Source of the DNA: Clavelina lepadiformis
Taxonomy: Eukaryota > Chordata > Ascidiacea > Aplousobranchia > Clavelinidae
Length of the DNA stretch: 64,000 nucleotides
Reading direction: 5' to 3'
NCBI RefSeq assembly: GCF_947623445.1
Contig: NC_135247.1
Location: 17,238,501 to 17,302,500, forward strand
In this document: positions 32,218 through 45,106 of the stretch, piece after piece
Position numbering within the stretch: the first letter of the stretch is position 1
Layout of the letters: each line of letters opens with the position of its first letter
Translations under genes and position numbers: made by a program
The notes under the pieces: model-generated
What the model saw: only the letters and a program-made list of their open reading frames with translations
Database searches by the model: none
What the model was told of the DNA's origin: nothing

Positions 32218-32370
32218 ATTGTATTGTATTGTTTATTTTTTGCAATTAACTGTGTGGAGCGAAAGTTACGATGCTAACCATTGTAGTTATATCACAATAA
32301 AACCACACGCTCACGAACAGTAAACGAGTGGGAAAAAGTGGAAAAGCCAGGGCTTAAAACATGCAAGATA
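32218..32370. repeat. Dispersed repeat, copy 1 of 4
   Basis: Contains TTTATTTTTTGCAATTAACT, GGAGCGAAAG, GGGAAAAAGTGGAAAAGCC and GGCTTAAAACATG in this order, the same order as the copy at 59690-59820. The type is unknown; there are no clear inverted ends or coding frames. Confidence 0.5.
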
Positions 32371-32624
32371 ACAATTGTGCTACATGATGGTAGGTTAGCA
32401 TTAATATACAAATTACAAACCAGGCAAAATTGCTTACAGTTTAAACACAATTTGTATTCATAAGTTTGGCAATAAATAAACAAAGAATTAAAGTCTTAAT
32501 GCACGTTGTCACATTAAAATTATTACCGGCACATTAACACTCTCACAAACAATTTCTCAGCACTGACGTCACATAGGCTATGGATATGAACTTTTTACTT
32601 ATGACGTTATGATCAACGTTAATC

Positions 32625-32765
32625 AAACATTTTATTTTTCTTTAAAAGCACGGTAGGGACCTAAAAACAAGCCATGAACGGAAAAAAGTGACAAAGCGTG
32701 CTTAAAAATAATTAGGGTAATACAGTAATAATTGCTGGCAACAACTAGCACGGCCACTAAGAAAC
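32625..32765. repeat. Dispersed repeat, copy 2 of 4
   Basis: Matches the copy at 42122-42300 closely: a GCGG/ACGG-TGGGGAC type start, ATGAACGGAAAAAAGTGACA, AAAATAATTA, TAATAATTGCTGG and CTAGCACGGCCACTAA. Confidence 0.6.
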
Positions 32766-33455
32766 CACCATAATGAATAAATCAATCATAATCAGCTGTT
32801 AAAATCATATTTAAAACTAAAACAACTGAAAAGAGAAACCACACAACACATTATGCCTACGGGTGCAACCGTTGTTCCAATAATTTCCATCAATTGAGTT
32901 TAGTTCCTTGCCTTCCACGAAACTCGTAAACTGACAAAGGTTACTATGAGAAATATGGGTTTGCATAAGGGTATTCCCAAAAGACTAATGACGTCAAACT
33001 ACGAATGGCTGTGTGACGTTTAAGTTTATAAAAAAAACTTTAGTTTTTATCATGATAAAGACAACATTAAAAATTCATTAAAATTCAATAAAGTAGCAAT
33101 TTGTAAAGTAGTGTTAAAAAAATTCGTTAAAATGGAAAAGATGGAAGCAAGACTGGAAAGACTAATATGACATTAAAATCATATAATTCAAATTAATTTC
33201 AAAGATTTTGAAAAAAATTAAAGAATTAAAAAAGTTATAGATAACAGTAGTTGTAATTACAATTTTAAGCAATATATTTTTTATACGTTGTTAGATTTTT
33301 TTGTTAAAGATATGATTCTCTTCTACTTTTAAAGTGACTTATTTGCCACTTAAAATTATATGATTTAATATTAGCTTTTGTTAAAAATCGCTGCTGGTTT
33401 CTTGCTGAACTTTCTTTTCGTGTGTGTTAGAAAGGTGGTTGGCGTGTTCTAAAAA

Positions 33456-33899
33456 ATGGCAGAACAAACGCAGCAAATTCCAAAAAAGAGAACTTTTAGG
33501 AAGTTCACCTACCGCGGCGTAGATCTAGATCAACTATTAGACATGTCCAGAGAGCAGTTGATGGACTTGTATTGTGCTCGTCAAAGGCGTGCGTTTAGCC
33601 GTGGCGTTAAGCGCAAGCACAATGCTTTGTTGAAGAGACTTCACAAAGCCAAGAAGAATGCTCCGCCGATGGAAAAACCCGAAGTCGTCAAGACCCATCT
33701 TCGTAACATGATCATCGAACCCGAAATGGTCGGAAGCATGGTTGGTGTTTACAACGGTAAAACCTTCAATCAGGTTGAAATCAAACCAGAGATGATTGGC
33801 CATTACTTGGGCGAATTCAGCATCACTTACAAGCCTGTCAAGCACGGTAGGCCCGGTATTGGTGCCACCCACTCCTCAAGATTTATACCACTGAAGTAA
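33456..33899 (+). CDS. RPS15: 40S ribosomal protein S15 (uS19)
   Basis: Component of the head of the small ribosomal subunit (uS19 family). The 147-aa frame matches animal RPS15 over its whole length: [32 protein letters not shown]-like [15 protein letters not shown], then [20 protein letters not shown] and the invariant end [12 protein letters not shown]. The coding region has no intron here. A pyrimidine-rich CTTTCTTTTCG at 33411-33421 could be a TOP-type transcription start, and a TTAG about 25 bases before the start codon could be a 5' UTR or spliced-leader acceptor. Codon use is rich in strong codons, as expected of a highly expressed gene. There is no poly(A) tract, so a retrocopy is unlikely. 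Confidence 0.97.
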   Translation: MAEQTQQIPKKRTFRKFTYRGVDLDQLLDMSREQLMDLYCARQRRAFSRGVKRKHNALLKRLHKAKKNAPPMEKPEVVKTHLRNMIIEPEMVGSMVGVYNGKTFNQVEIKPEMIGHYLGEFSITYKPVKHGRPGIGATHSSRFIPLK

Positions 33900-33928
33900 A
33901 CATTAAATATTTGCTGCTATGTGGTTAA

Positions 33929-33934
33929 AATAAA
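33929..33934 (+). terminator. Poly(A) signal of RPS15
   Basis: AATAAA 30 bases after the stop codon, giving a very short 3' UTR typical of ribosomal protein genes. Confidence 0.65.
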
Positions 33935-34640
33935 CAAAACTCAACAGATCTTAATGCATTGATTTGTATCTGCAAGGCTAGTCAAGTCAAATTTGTCCAG
34001 AGCGTATATAGCTAAGTTTAGGGCATACTTTAACCACCAGTTTTATAATTCTAAAATGAAATTAGCAACCAACCAGTACTATAAAAGTTTACAGCAGCCC
34101 AAGTATGATAGTTTGAGATGACAAAGTGATGCTAGGTCTGTAATTTGAACACTATTTAGGCCATATCCTTGAGCGTTTGCCCAATGTAAAACCATTATTT
34201 CTATTGTGAATCTTATGATTATGCTGAAAATATGGTACTCCCTTGCTATCACACCGATGTGAGGTGGCTGGTACTTGCATTCTGCTATCACACTAACTCC
34301 TATTTACCCCAATACTTAAACATACTCACAACCTCACCTAAAACTACATCCATAATACGCATCACCCTATCAACTAGTTGTGGGTTTTACGAAGTTGCCC
34401 TATATATTTTATCTGTAACTAACTTTTAATTCTGGGTTGAAAGTTAAGACATATGCATGCTTGATATTTACAGTATGTAAGTTTTGGTGACAATGTTGTT
34501 GTACCTGTACGCATGCAGTAGAATTTATCTTACAGGGCTGATTATGATATGTTATGAAAGGTTTATCAAGTGAGTATATATGCAAATTTCATATAGGTGC
34601 AATTCCAAAAGTTTCAATTCAAGTTTTACCAATTTTATGG
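33935..34640. other. Spacer between RPS15 and EDEM3
   Basis: AT-rich, convergent 3' ends on both sides. No exon recognised. Confidence 0.4.
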
Positions 34641-34759
34641 TTTATTAGCATCTACAAACTGTGCGGATATAGTTGATCATAGAAGGAAGTCTTAAGAACA
34701 AAAAAGCACATTCACCAGGAAACAAACGGTACTAAAACATTTTCGTACACGTGACATTG

Positions 34760-34902
34760 TTACGTATCGCAGTCGACAGTAACAAGCATTTTCTTTGGAA
34801 GGCTACCATTTAAAAGCAGTATGGTACACAAAGCGATCATTGAACAAACAATACCACCAACAGATGCTGCAACTCGGATTGTAATATGAGGCATACTTTC
34901 TG
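34760..34902 (-). CDS. Possible alternative last exon of EDEM3, transmembrane C-terminus
   Basis: A minus-strand exon candidate with a strong acceptor (CTTGTACTTTTCAG) followed by 47 codons and a stop. It encodes a short lead, a hydrophobic segment (VGGIVCSMIALCTILLLNG) and a basic stretch SLPKK. It starts in phase 1, the phase in which EDEM3 exons 16 and 17 end, so splicing to it would replace the ER-retrieval tail by a single membrane helix. An AATAAA on the minus strand lies at 34646-34641. It could instead be a chance open frame. Confidence 0.4.
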
Positions 34903-35871
34903 CTGAAAAGTACAAGTATTGCACTTCAAACAAATTATGAAAGAACTGCAACAAAGAAAAAACACACAATATTTCTTAATATGCTAAGACAAATGTATTA
35001 ATAAGGAAAATGCTAAAGCTAAATGCTAAAATAAGACGTCAGAAATGGCCCACTTACATTTCAAAGCAGAAAAAGCTAATCAAATCACTGGGCACTGCAG
35101 TAGATGAATTTCACAAGCAGTTAATACACAATAGAAGCTCATAAACTGAAAATTTCTGTTAAACTGAAGCAACTAAATAGGTCATGGCAAAAAACACCAA
35201 CGAAGTTATATCAATTAAAACAACCATTGTCATGGGTCCCTTCAGGTTCGAGTAAACAAGCTACCACTGTATTTAGTAAAACAACTGATCAAAGCACCCA
35301 GTTAGGACTTAAACGTACCATGGAGACAATGGCTATTAGCAACAATTGTTGTGAGAATGAAAAACTGGAGGTCTATGACTCTCAGTAACGATGTCAGAAA
35401 TGGCGTTTAAAAAGTGCAAAGTTTTCATCAACATCCAGGTATGAGAGATATTTTGCCTGGCTCTATACTTAAAATAGAGAAGGCATAAAGGCAAAGACAA
35501 ATTACAAGACAAAGAACGCCTTGAATTTCAGCGACAAAAAAAACATGAAAACACGACACTATCTCTCATAAGAATTTTAAGCTGCTGCCAACAATCAGAC
35601 AAACAAACATTGGCAAAGAAAGAAACTAAATAAGAGAACTTCAATGCAAAATCGTAAAACGTTTTAAAGACTAGCAATCATGGGCTATGCTTTCACCATT
35701 ACTATTCGAAAAAGAACTCAATAAAATGAAAAAAGTTTTTGACAAACAAACGTTTCCTACTTAAAAACTAGCAATTTCTAAAAGGGTTTCAACAAAGAAA
35801 ATATGTTAAATAGTTTGTAATATATGAAATTGCACTATCACAAAGGCAAACAAAGAAAACTTAGGTAAACA

Positions 35872-38800
35872 TCATAACTCATCTCTTTTGTCGGATTCAC
35901 TGAGTTCAGTTTTACATTCTTCACCTTTGGCCTGTTTCGGCCTTTGTACCGAAGACGTTTTTTGATTGTTATTCTTCTCAGTTTGTTTAGATTCTGAACC
36001 AGATAGTTCCATTCCTGGCCTATAGATTGGTGGTTTTTTGTTTTTCTTCGTTGTGTCAGGATCGTTTGTGGAGTCTTCAGTAAAAATAAAGCATGCTGAT
36101 ATCATTTTACAGATGCTGGGTTATTTATTGACATATATCTTGCAAAAAATATGACGGAAACGGAAAGACACTGAGTATTTAAATCATCAAATATCACAAA
36201 CATGAATCTTACCTGCATATACTTGTGCTTTTACAGGAGAAGTATTTTTCATGGATAGATGATCTTTTAAGAGAAGTTCATCTGCAAAAAAAGCAAACAA
36301 TGTTACTCTTTGCTAATACCTCAATTAAAGAAAATTTTTTAGTAAGCTGTGTACGACAAGCACTAGCATGTAATTTAACAAAAAGGTCAAAAATACCTGC
36401 TGTCGTGTCACACCTTTATCATATAATCATTTACATTCATGTAAAATTTACGACACTTACTTAAAGGTTTCAATTTGTTCGCTAACATCACTTTCAGCGG
36501 TTGTTCCTTTATTGCTTGTTCAATAGCCGCATCTCGCAGCATGTTGCCCTCATGGCTAAACAGGAACACGGCAGGTATCGACGTTTCAGTTTTTTCATCC
36601 CCCGCCATTGCAAAGGGCGAGCTCGTTTCAAATGAACTCACAGCATTATCTGTGCCGAATTAAAAAAGACGATTGATTATTACAGTCTTGTCACAGAGAT
36701 GATTTGCTCACAGTGCTTTCTTCTTCACAAATACAGAAATCTGACTGACATTTGAACATCTCGTCTGACATCTTGTTCTCATCATCTCTAATTCAACGTT
36801 TTTTTGTGCAAAAAATGAATATATACCTTGGATTTTGCTTTACAAAACTAATATTGCAAGGCGACAAACCAAAAAGACAAGTATTAAGTGGACAACGCTT
36901 TCTCCATAAAAACAATGTTTTCTGACATGTACAGGGCACACGCACATGGTTGTTTCAGAATCAGGCAAAAATTCATATTCATACTTTTACGTTGTGTCAA
37001 GAAAAAATGGAACCTGAAATCAATCATGTGCGACCAACCTATTATTATAACACCAATTCCACCAGCCTCTTCAATCCTTTTTGCTTTCTGCACAAACATG
37101 CACTGGCCTCTCTGTGCGAGGACAATCTTTCCTTGGACTGATTCGGCGTTACCGAGAGGAACACACGCATCGTAAGGATCCGCTATTTCTACCTCTCCTT
37201 CCACCTAAAAATGAAATTATTTTCATCTGATAAAGGAAACATCCTGGAAAATTTGTGAATACAATAAAGTTACTTCAGTACTATTTTACATTGAAGGTAA
37301 CGTTATTATTATTATTATTCACAGTGGAAACGAAAAAAAATGCAGGTATTAAGAATTGTACATGTTCAAACAAGTAGAATTGAGTGCACTGTAAATGACT
37401 GTGTATACTACCAGTAATCTGAATACATCAAACAATAAAGAAACATAACACAACATAACCCGCATTAAATACTCGTACCCCTTCTATATTTTCTAATCTT
37501 GGCCCAAACTGAGCGGGGCCACCTCGGAATGCAAGTGAGCCCAAGAAAGGATGACTTATGAGCTGGACATGGACTGGCTTGTTTGCCACTTCACTTTTTT
37601 CCATCTTTGACAATTCGATCATCTCTTGCATAAACAAGGCACCCTCCTGGATGCAATGGCATCAGAATTAGTTGCTTCTTGTTTTGAAGCTAAAATTATA
37701 AGTGTCTGACTGTATATATATTAGGATGTTTCATTTTTTCACCATTTTGGAATTTAAAAAAGCTTGGGGTCTCCCTAGGCGGTATTTTGGGCACAATGAA
37801 AGAATCTAAACTTTTTTTTAATTTATGACGTCATTTTGAGGTTGCACCCCCTTGTTGAAGTTTCAGTGGAGGTGCATTGTTCTAATTTGGCGATATCTTG
37901 GTAACCGATTGAGCTAGGGCCATTATCAAGATGTCAAAAGATGCAGAATGGCTGGTTTCCTATAACCACTCAATACATTTTAATTGCATTTTCGCTCTAG
38001 AAAAAAAGTTAAGAAAAACCTAAGTTTTGACATATTTTGTATGTTGGGAACTACATTGTGATTTGCATAAAAAATATGTCAAAACTTAGGTTTTTCTCAA
38101 ATAACTTTTTTTCTAGAGCGAAAATGCAATTAAAATGTATTGAGTGGTTATAGGAAACCATTCTGCATCTTTTGACACCTTGATAATGGCCCTAGCTCAA
38201 TCGGTTACGAAGATATTGCCAAATTAGAACAATGCACCTCCACTGAAACTTCAACAAGGGGGTGCAACCTCAAAATGACGTCATAAATCAAAAAAAAGTT
38301 TAGATTCTTTCATTGTGCCCAAAATACCGCCTAGGAAAACCCCAAGCTTTTTTAAATTCCAAAATGGTGAAAAAATGAAACATCCTAATATATATGTATT
38401 ACTGTGGCATCCTTCACTGAAACCGCAGAGTTTTGCTCTTGCATCAACTGCACTTTTCCATCTTCTAGCATTAAAATTTTTATTCCCATCTTCCTGAGGA
38501 TGTCAGTGTGTTGCTGATTTCCAGGTGTAAATTCTTTCGCTAGCAGCTGTCTCTTTCCGTTCCAGGTCATGCGAGTTTCGGTTTGCGTATTTCGGCTGAA
38601 TAAATGTGTTTCTGGTAATGACGTTTGTCAACAACTGTTCCAAGCATAATTACAATTTTCAACCTTTCAGATATGATAAGATCGAAAAATCGGAAGCTCA
38701 GATAAAACAGGTCATAAAGAATCTCATTAACCTGTACATCTGAAAAGTTAACACAAAAACACACCATTGTCCAGGATTGAAAGACTTTATTTTGTTGATG

Positions 38801-41800
38801 TGATTTTGGGTTTTCTCTCTCAACTCTTGGATTGTTTTCAAGCTGTTTGTACGGACATATGCAGAGTTCACACAAGATCGCTCAAAATTTTCAGGGGCAT
38901 TAACAGGTGATGTTACCTGAAAATAATATTGGAACAGTTTTAGTCTAAAGAATAAAAAATTGATGGAACATTTCAAGATATATACAGTATTTTGAGAATC
39001 ATGTAAGTCAATTCATCATTAAATGGACAAAATCTCTCAATAACATGTAAGCTAATATAAAGCAAATCACAAAAACTGGCATGTCATTTTTTTATTATTT
39101 GATAAAAAATATTCAAAAAGCAACAAACGTAACCGAAAATAACCTCTTCAAAAGTTGAATTTGGCGGAGTCCTTAGTGAAAGCTTCAATGGCAGAATGTG
39201 GGCTTCGGTAGTGAGAATATAATCTTCTATGTCAATTCCAAGTGGCTCAGACTCAGGAGCAAATAAAAGATAAAGATATTTGAACATCTCCGCAAGGAAG
39301 TATGAGTCCATTCTATCTTCATGAGTAAATGTCCTCACGTCCTTCATAACGGAATTATGATATTACATAATATTACATAATTATTACATAATATTATGCA
39401 TTAATTGTGCATTGTCAACTACAAAAATCATAATTAGTCAAAACATAGTTAGTGGTTGACACATAACACAGGAACTATGATTGTTTCAAAAACTGTAAGC
39501 CATAACACCAAAACAAAAATATTGAATGACTAATTTGTGTACTGAAAATAGTTTGTTCACAAACCTTAATACCAGCAAATCCACATTTTACTCGAGCTTT
39601 CTTTTCAAGATTTTCGATGATGGTTTTGCCAACCTCAAGATAATAGGGATCTTTTGTTGCCTGTACGATTGGGCATTGAAAAACGCATTTGTAAAAATTC
39701 CTTTTAAAAATGGTAAACACAACAGCAAAGGATAGAATTAAGAAATCTAAGACACTAAAAAAGTTTCACAGACAAAACTATAAATTCACTTTGAAAAGAT
39801 AAGAAATTACCTTATATAAAAGATAGGTGCTCTCAGCAAACTCGGGTCTAAGAGGATACTGACCCCAGTGAATGTCGAAATTTGTTGTAAACGCTTCCGG
39901 TAGAAATGTATGACGAGTGAAAACTTGATAAAGGAGTTCATGAGTTTCTATCGCCGATTTTACATCACCTTTCAACACCTGAATATTAGTGAAAAAAATG
40001 ATTTAGATGACATGACACCCTGGCTGTGATGTAACTTTACCTAATTACATGATTAATAAGCAACAAGACAGCGAGTTTTTCAGCCAAGTTTTTTCAGAGT
40101 TTTCAACGAAAATTTCACCAATGGTAGGTTCCAGGTTAGCATTTGGTTTTCGAAAAAGATATGTAAAAGGTGAAAGGAATATTCGTCAAACAAATATACT
40201 GGCAAATATCCTCCTTCTCACCATGAAATAACTTTGAAGAGACATCACATAAAAATATACAAAATAAGGGGGGGTGTAACCACTACAAAGGTTGAAAACT
40301 AAGCCACTGCTAACTCCATTAAACCCCAACCCGTGAAATAATTGTTCCTTCACGAAAGCAACATTGATTAAATATGTTAAATTAATATTTATACATTCAG
40401 AAAAAATGACCAATCACACTGATATCTAGGTTTTGTTTTTGAAATCATAGACGTACTTGAAGTCCAGGCCAAAATGCTGAAAGAGCGTCAACAAAATTCC
40501 GAGCTGACGTGGTTGGTTTATGCATAAGCACATCCACCACTAGAGGGCCTTGAGCACAGTATTGTTTGATAGCCTGTAAAAAGCTTATTATTTATAAAAA
40601 ATATATAATTAAAAAGATGGCTTATACAGTAAAACAAGGAATAAACGATAAATACATGAACACTTAAGTTGTGAAAAGCAAGTTGGCCAAAATCGATTTG
40701 TGCTTCACCTGATAATGAGTGTTGAATCGCTCTAGAAACGTTTCATCTCCGAGAAAAATATAGGCTTTAAGGAGGTACTCGTAATATGAGTCAATGCCAG
40801 CCCCTATTCCGCTCTCCTTTCTAAAAGTTATGAAAGAGTCAACTTTAGTCGTGTTTTCCATATACAAATTTTGCTTTATGATGTAACACGACAAAAATGA
40901 AATGTATGACGATTTGAAAAACTGTCAACTAACTCATTTCATAAAAATCTTAGCAATAATTTAGTACTGCTCAAAAGGCTGGTTCGCAACAAGTGCTATG
41001 TAATTATGTTATATCCAGAACATGAATGATTGCTAGTGTAACTTAAAATTAGTCAATAAATAACTTTCTGTGTAATAATAAAGTATCCAAATCCGCAACA
41101 CATATAAATTGGTACTTTCAAACTAGTGCAATAGTGTTAACAAATTGTCAAAGTGAGCATAGTTTCACGTTAATGTAATCTTGTTAATGTTCAAAGTTAA
41201 TGTTTTAACTTTGAACAATTGCAATGCAATGAAATATAATGTAATATCTTATATGTATAATGCTTGCAGAGTTTTGATGAAGATTAATATTACACCAATA
41301 AGAAATACCTAATTTGCTCAATTTCTAAAACAAATATGAGTATCCCCACCTAACCCAGTTCCCATTTTCAACATTAAGTACAGTCCCCATCAGATCTGAC
41401 GACCGCTGACGTCGTGACCATAGATAATCCATCGCTGCTCGAGCTCGGGTTTCGTAAATCGGGTCACCTTCAAACGGAAAAGAATTGTCAAAAAATTTAG
41501 TTCCATGCTCAGAAGATTAATTAATGCCTACATCAAACGGTAATATTAATGGTTTTACAAGCCAAATGCCTGAGCAAAATTATATGTATAGTTACAGCAA
41601 GACAAAGACTATAATTATATTGGACTATTACAAGACAAAAACAAGTAATTCTAATTTGTAACGCTAATGATCATGTTTAGATTTTTGTACCAGTAACATT
41701 GAATTAGACCATGAAAATGCCTTGTTTCACGTGACAGATAGATATACATTAATTGCCATTTAAACAAAAATTGCTCACCTGTGTATCTTGACAAAGCAGC

Positions 41801-43389
41801 CATTTCAAGGATCATTGTACCAGCACAAGCAGTGCATGTGTCTCTGTCCCTCTCTTTTCTAACTGCACCAGTCAGCAGATTTATCTTCAAAACAGAAAAA
41901 GGTTGTGAAATGAGGAAGGACCATTGTGATAAGGCAAACAGACCACAACTTATCTATGCTTGTTTGAAAATTTGAAGTTTAATGAATTTTTGAAACATGA
42001 CAATAAGTAGATGTTAGAGTTAAAAACAAACAACCATCGAGCAGCTTCTACGTATAATGTTAATACTTCACACCACTGTTATATTGAAGTTTAACAATTA
42101 CGACCATTCAAAATTATAGATATCAATCAATCATTTATTTTTCGTCAAAACCGCGGTGGGGACGGAAAATCAAACCAGTTGTTACTAACACACGCCAATG
42201 AACGGGAAAAAGTGACAAAGCCGAAAAGGCTTAAAACGTGTTCAAAAATAATTAAGGCAATAATTGCTGGAAAAAACTAGCACGGCCACTAAACCCATTA
42301 TCAGTATCATAACTCACAATACTGTTGTTCAAAATACAATATTTTCAATTAGTTACAATAAGAACTTACTCGACTTAAAGGCATGCCTGATGTTGTGTTA
42401 AATGCTGGCAGAAGACGATCACCAAGTTCTTTGGCCAATGTCAGTAGCGAGCCATTATACCACTTCATGCGATTATGCCGCTCTTGTATTTCCAGTGCAG
42501 CAGAATGCCCACCAAGAAGACCACTATTATATATACACAAACACATGAATAGTAAATTTTGCTTTTGATGCCAAATTCAGACCATGTTGACAGTTTTGTG
42601 GTTTGGGTTGAAAAAAATTAAATTAAGAAATGCAGTCTGAGGTAAGCCTGTGGCTTGAAATTTTCTTACCCAAGCATTCGAATGTTCGTTTCAAACACAG
42701 ATATGGAAAGATCAGCGTTGAAGTTGACATCTCTCTCCACCTTCCTCACGGCATCTTCAAACTCATCGTACAGACCGAGAACAGCTAAAGTGTCTAGGGT
42801 ATCAACCAGCGTCAGAGAAAAGCTAAAAAACAAATGTACATGGGTGATAAACTTTGACCGTAAAACAAGTCGGTCAAATGCAAGATGATGTAAAACATTC
42901 ATTGAGGAAAAGCTCACTTTCCAAGAGCATCATCCACATCTCCTCTTGAAGGAGTGATCCCACGCACTCTCCCTTTACAGGCGATTGGCATCAGCTCGTC
43001 GGCAGGATAAGCGTTCCTCATATAGGCACCATATGCATGATTAAACATCTCAACAACCTTGTCCCTATGGAAAGCAATGTAAAGAAACAATGAACTGCAA
43101 TTAGGTAGGCAGCAGTTGAAAATAATTATCAAAACCACATATTCAACACATAGCTAAAGCCAAACTCAATAACTATATATATCGTAATCGTTTTACTGTA
43201 TATCATTAAGAATATAACAAACAATTAAATATATCATTAACTTGATGACTAAAATTACCTGAGTTCCAACCGACTCGAAGTGGTGATGTTCTTGGGTCCC
43301 CAAACTGGACTTAAAATAGCTATGATGGCAACAAACCATAACAGGGTCCTCTTTCGACGCCATAGTTGGCAAATTGGAAAATTTTCCAT
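35872..43389 (-). CDS. EDEM3: ER degradation-enhancing alpha-mannosidase-like protein 3
   Basis: GH47 family protein of the ER lumen that trims mannose from misfolded glycoproteins and sends them to ERAD. Eighteen exons, reading downwards: 43389-43259, 43064-42918, 42822-42670, 42523-42370, 41884-41779, 41467-41350, 40820-40709, 40573-40457, 39978-39811, 39660-39565, 39341-39144, 38916-38765, 38595-38403, 37646-37479, 37204-37039, 36649-36461, 36281-36213, 36074-35872; 879 aa. An N-terminal hydrophobic signal ([16 protein letters not shown]) precedes the GH47 domain: [46 protein letters not shown]-like [45 protein letters not shown] and [10 protein letters not shown] protease-associated domain follows ([24 protein letters not shown]). 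The protein ends KRDEL, an ER retrieval signal. Exons 12-13 are the least conserved and their junction is the least certain. Confidence 0.93.
37722..38387. mobile_element. 666-bp palindromic foldback element in an EDEM3 intron
   Basis: Two 317-bp arms (37722-38038 and 38071-38387) that are nearly perfect inverted copies, with a 32-base loop. The ends read TAGGATGTTTCATTTTTTCA. An ATATATAT on each side (37714-37721 and 38388-38395) could be an 8-bp target duplication, though the sequence is simple. The element fills most of the intron between exons 13 and 14, and its right end is only a few bases from the splice donor at 38402. No coding frame. Confidence 0.8.
42122..42300. repeat. Dispersed repeat, copy 3 of 4
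   Basis: Lies in an EDEM3 intron. Shares ATGAACGGGAAAAAGTGACA, AAGGCTTAAAACGTG and CTAGCACGGCCACTAA with the other copies; closest to 32625-32765. Confidence 0.6.
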
Positions 43390-43549
43390 TAAACGTTTCC
43401 TAGTGTTCTAATGGGCTTGCCATAAATTTGCAAATTGATACTAGCCTTACATCAATGCATCCAGCGTATGTGCTAAAACTTGAAAAAAATCATGTATAAA
43501 CATAACACTGAATAGCTGAATCACGAATGTATTTTCTTGTAGAGTAGAT

Positions 43550-43857
43550 AAAGGTTTCCCGAACTAGGGCCTGCAGACCACTAGGGGTCAGTGACAACAT
43601 CACAAAAAATATAAAAAGTCAGACGTATACATACTTGCCGCATTAATTCATAATTGAAATGATTTCGTAAGCTTTTGCAATGGTATTTAAGCAACCTCAT
43701 CCGTCCTATTCATGTTGTTAATGTTTATTAATAAACGTGATATTTATTTTTTGTTTTGTATTATCCTTCAATGCCGGCTGCGCAGAAAAAGTTGACCCGA
43801 CTGGAATAACACATTCACAAAAAGGGGTGCGCAGCCCAAATAGTTTGGGAAACACTG
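43550..43857. mobile_element. hAT-type MITE upstream of EDEM3
   Basis: A 308-bp element whose right end reads TTTGGGAAACACTG (CAGTGTTTCCCAAA on the other strand) and whose left end reads GGTTTCCCGAACTAGGG. An exact 8-bp duplication GAGTAGAT flanks it (43542-43549 and 43858-43865). CAGTG ends with an 8-bp duplication are characteristic of hAT transposons. No transposase. Confidence 0.8.
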
Positions 43858-43865
43858 GAGTAGAT

Positions 43866-45106
43866 GAACTCATTATAGTAAAACTACAAAGTACAGTAGC
43901 CTATAGACTATAACACGAATGCATAGTCCCAACTGGAAAGTACGACAGTTTTAACGAGAAATCATGCGTGCAAACATTTTTGGCGTGATGGCGTGCACAG
44001 AAGCCTTAATTTTTGTTTATTTACTACAAATTGGCATTCAAATAAGCAGTTTTCCTTTGTTTATTTAGCATAAATCGGAGTGTTGATGAATCTTATGGGT
44101 GCAAGTGCCACACTTTCTACTATGGCAGTAAGTATTGCAGTTACAGTAAGCCTACGTCTATATTGGTCGTAGTGGACGACAGGAACGCATATATAGTCAG
44201 ATTGTGATACTGTAGGCGGGTCTAGTATACCAGATGATAGGCCTATCATAACTCAAGTAGCTGGGGTCTAGTATACATAAGGCATATTCTGTTTTCGTGC
44301 ACCTGTATACTAGTCCCTTGTAGGCTACCTTGGTCAGTGCGTTTTTCGTGGCAGCTTCACACTCGAGATTATATCCAAATAAACTTTTTGCACACTTAAT
44401 TTTAAATAGGTTAAACCTTAATTTCTGGACCAAATGAATAGCCACTTAATAGTACTGTAGTATAAATTTACCCTTGCTCCTATAAACATCAATTAAGCAA
44501 GAACTATAGCTAAATTTCATCTCATTCTGGCAAGCTTTTACCATCTCAAATCAAATATTGTACCACTACCATACTTCATCCAACAAATGCTACGCTTAAG
44601 CTAGAGTACAATAACCACGAAAGAAAAAACTCCAACATCAGAAAAAACAACAAAATGCTGTCCTGAAAGAAGCTGTACGTCAGAATAACGTCACCTATGT
44701 TATCAAACTGGATACCGATTTGGTCAGGCTAGCAAACAGTATTTGTGGAAAATCAGTTTGCTATCTTTTTAAAAATGAAATAAAAATCAAATGCAAGCAA
44801 GCAAAATTATAAAAATAAAATTTAACAACATCAAAAAAAAACTAAAATGTGTAACAAAACCTAGATCAAAACTGAAAATTATTTGGCTATTTGCCATTTG
44901 CCACGCATTTTGCTAACGCAGTTAGTGTTTTTCGGTTTAGGGAATTTTCGAAAGCTTGCGTTTCTTGCTTTAAACTTTTCAGGGACTTTATTGTTTTTAG
45001 TTAGTGGTTATAACCATTAACCACAAGCTAATAGGCGTCTAATCTAGTAGGCAAGCCTGTAGGTCAACAGATAAGGTCACTTTATTTTTTAACATAATTA
45101 ACAAGA
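43866..45106. other. Divergent promoter region between EDEM3 and MPND
   Basis: Head-to-head spacer of about 1.2 kb apart from the hAT MITE. It contains one half of an inverted repeat pair (44090-44330, partner 45600-45745). No TATA box or coding exon recognised. Confidence 0.4.
44259..44276 (-). repeat. Inverted repeat pair, member 1
   Basis: GTATACTAGACCCCAGCT on the minus strand, identical to 45639-45656 on the plus strand. Weaker similarity extends over about 150 bases around both sites, so this is probably a diverged dispersed repeat. Confidence 0.4.

Larger units (their letters stand above)
31460..33420. other. Spacer between GAS2 and RPS15
   Basis: About 2 kb of AT-rich sequence without recognisable genes. 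Two copies of a dispersed repeat lie inside it (32218-32370 and 32625-32765). Confidence 0.4.

Noticed and set aside
33537-33872. 111-aa minus-strand open frame
   Set aside because: Antisense to RPS15.
37300-37325. ATT trinucleotide run
   Set aside because: A short microsatellite in an intron with nothing unusual about it.
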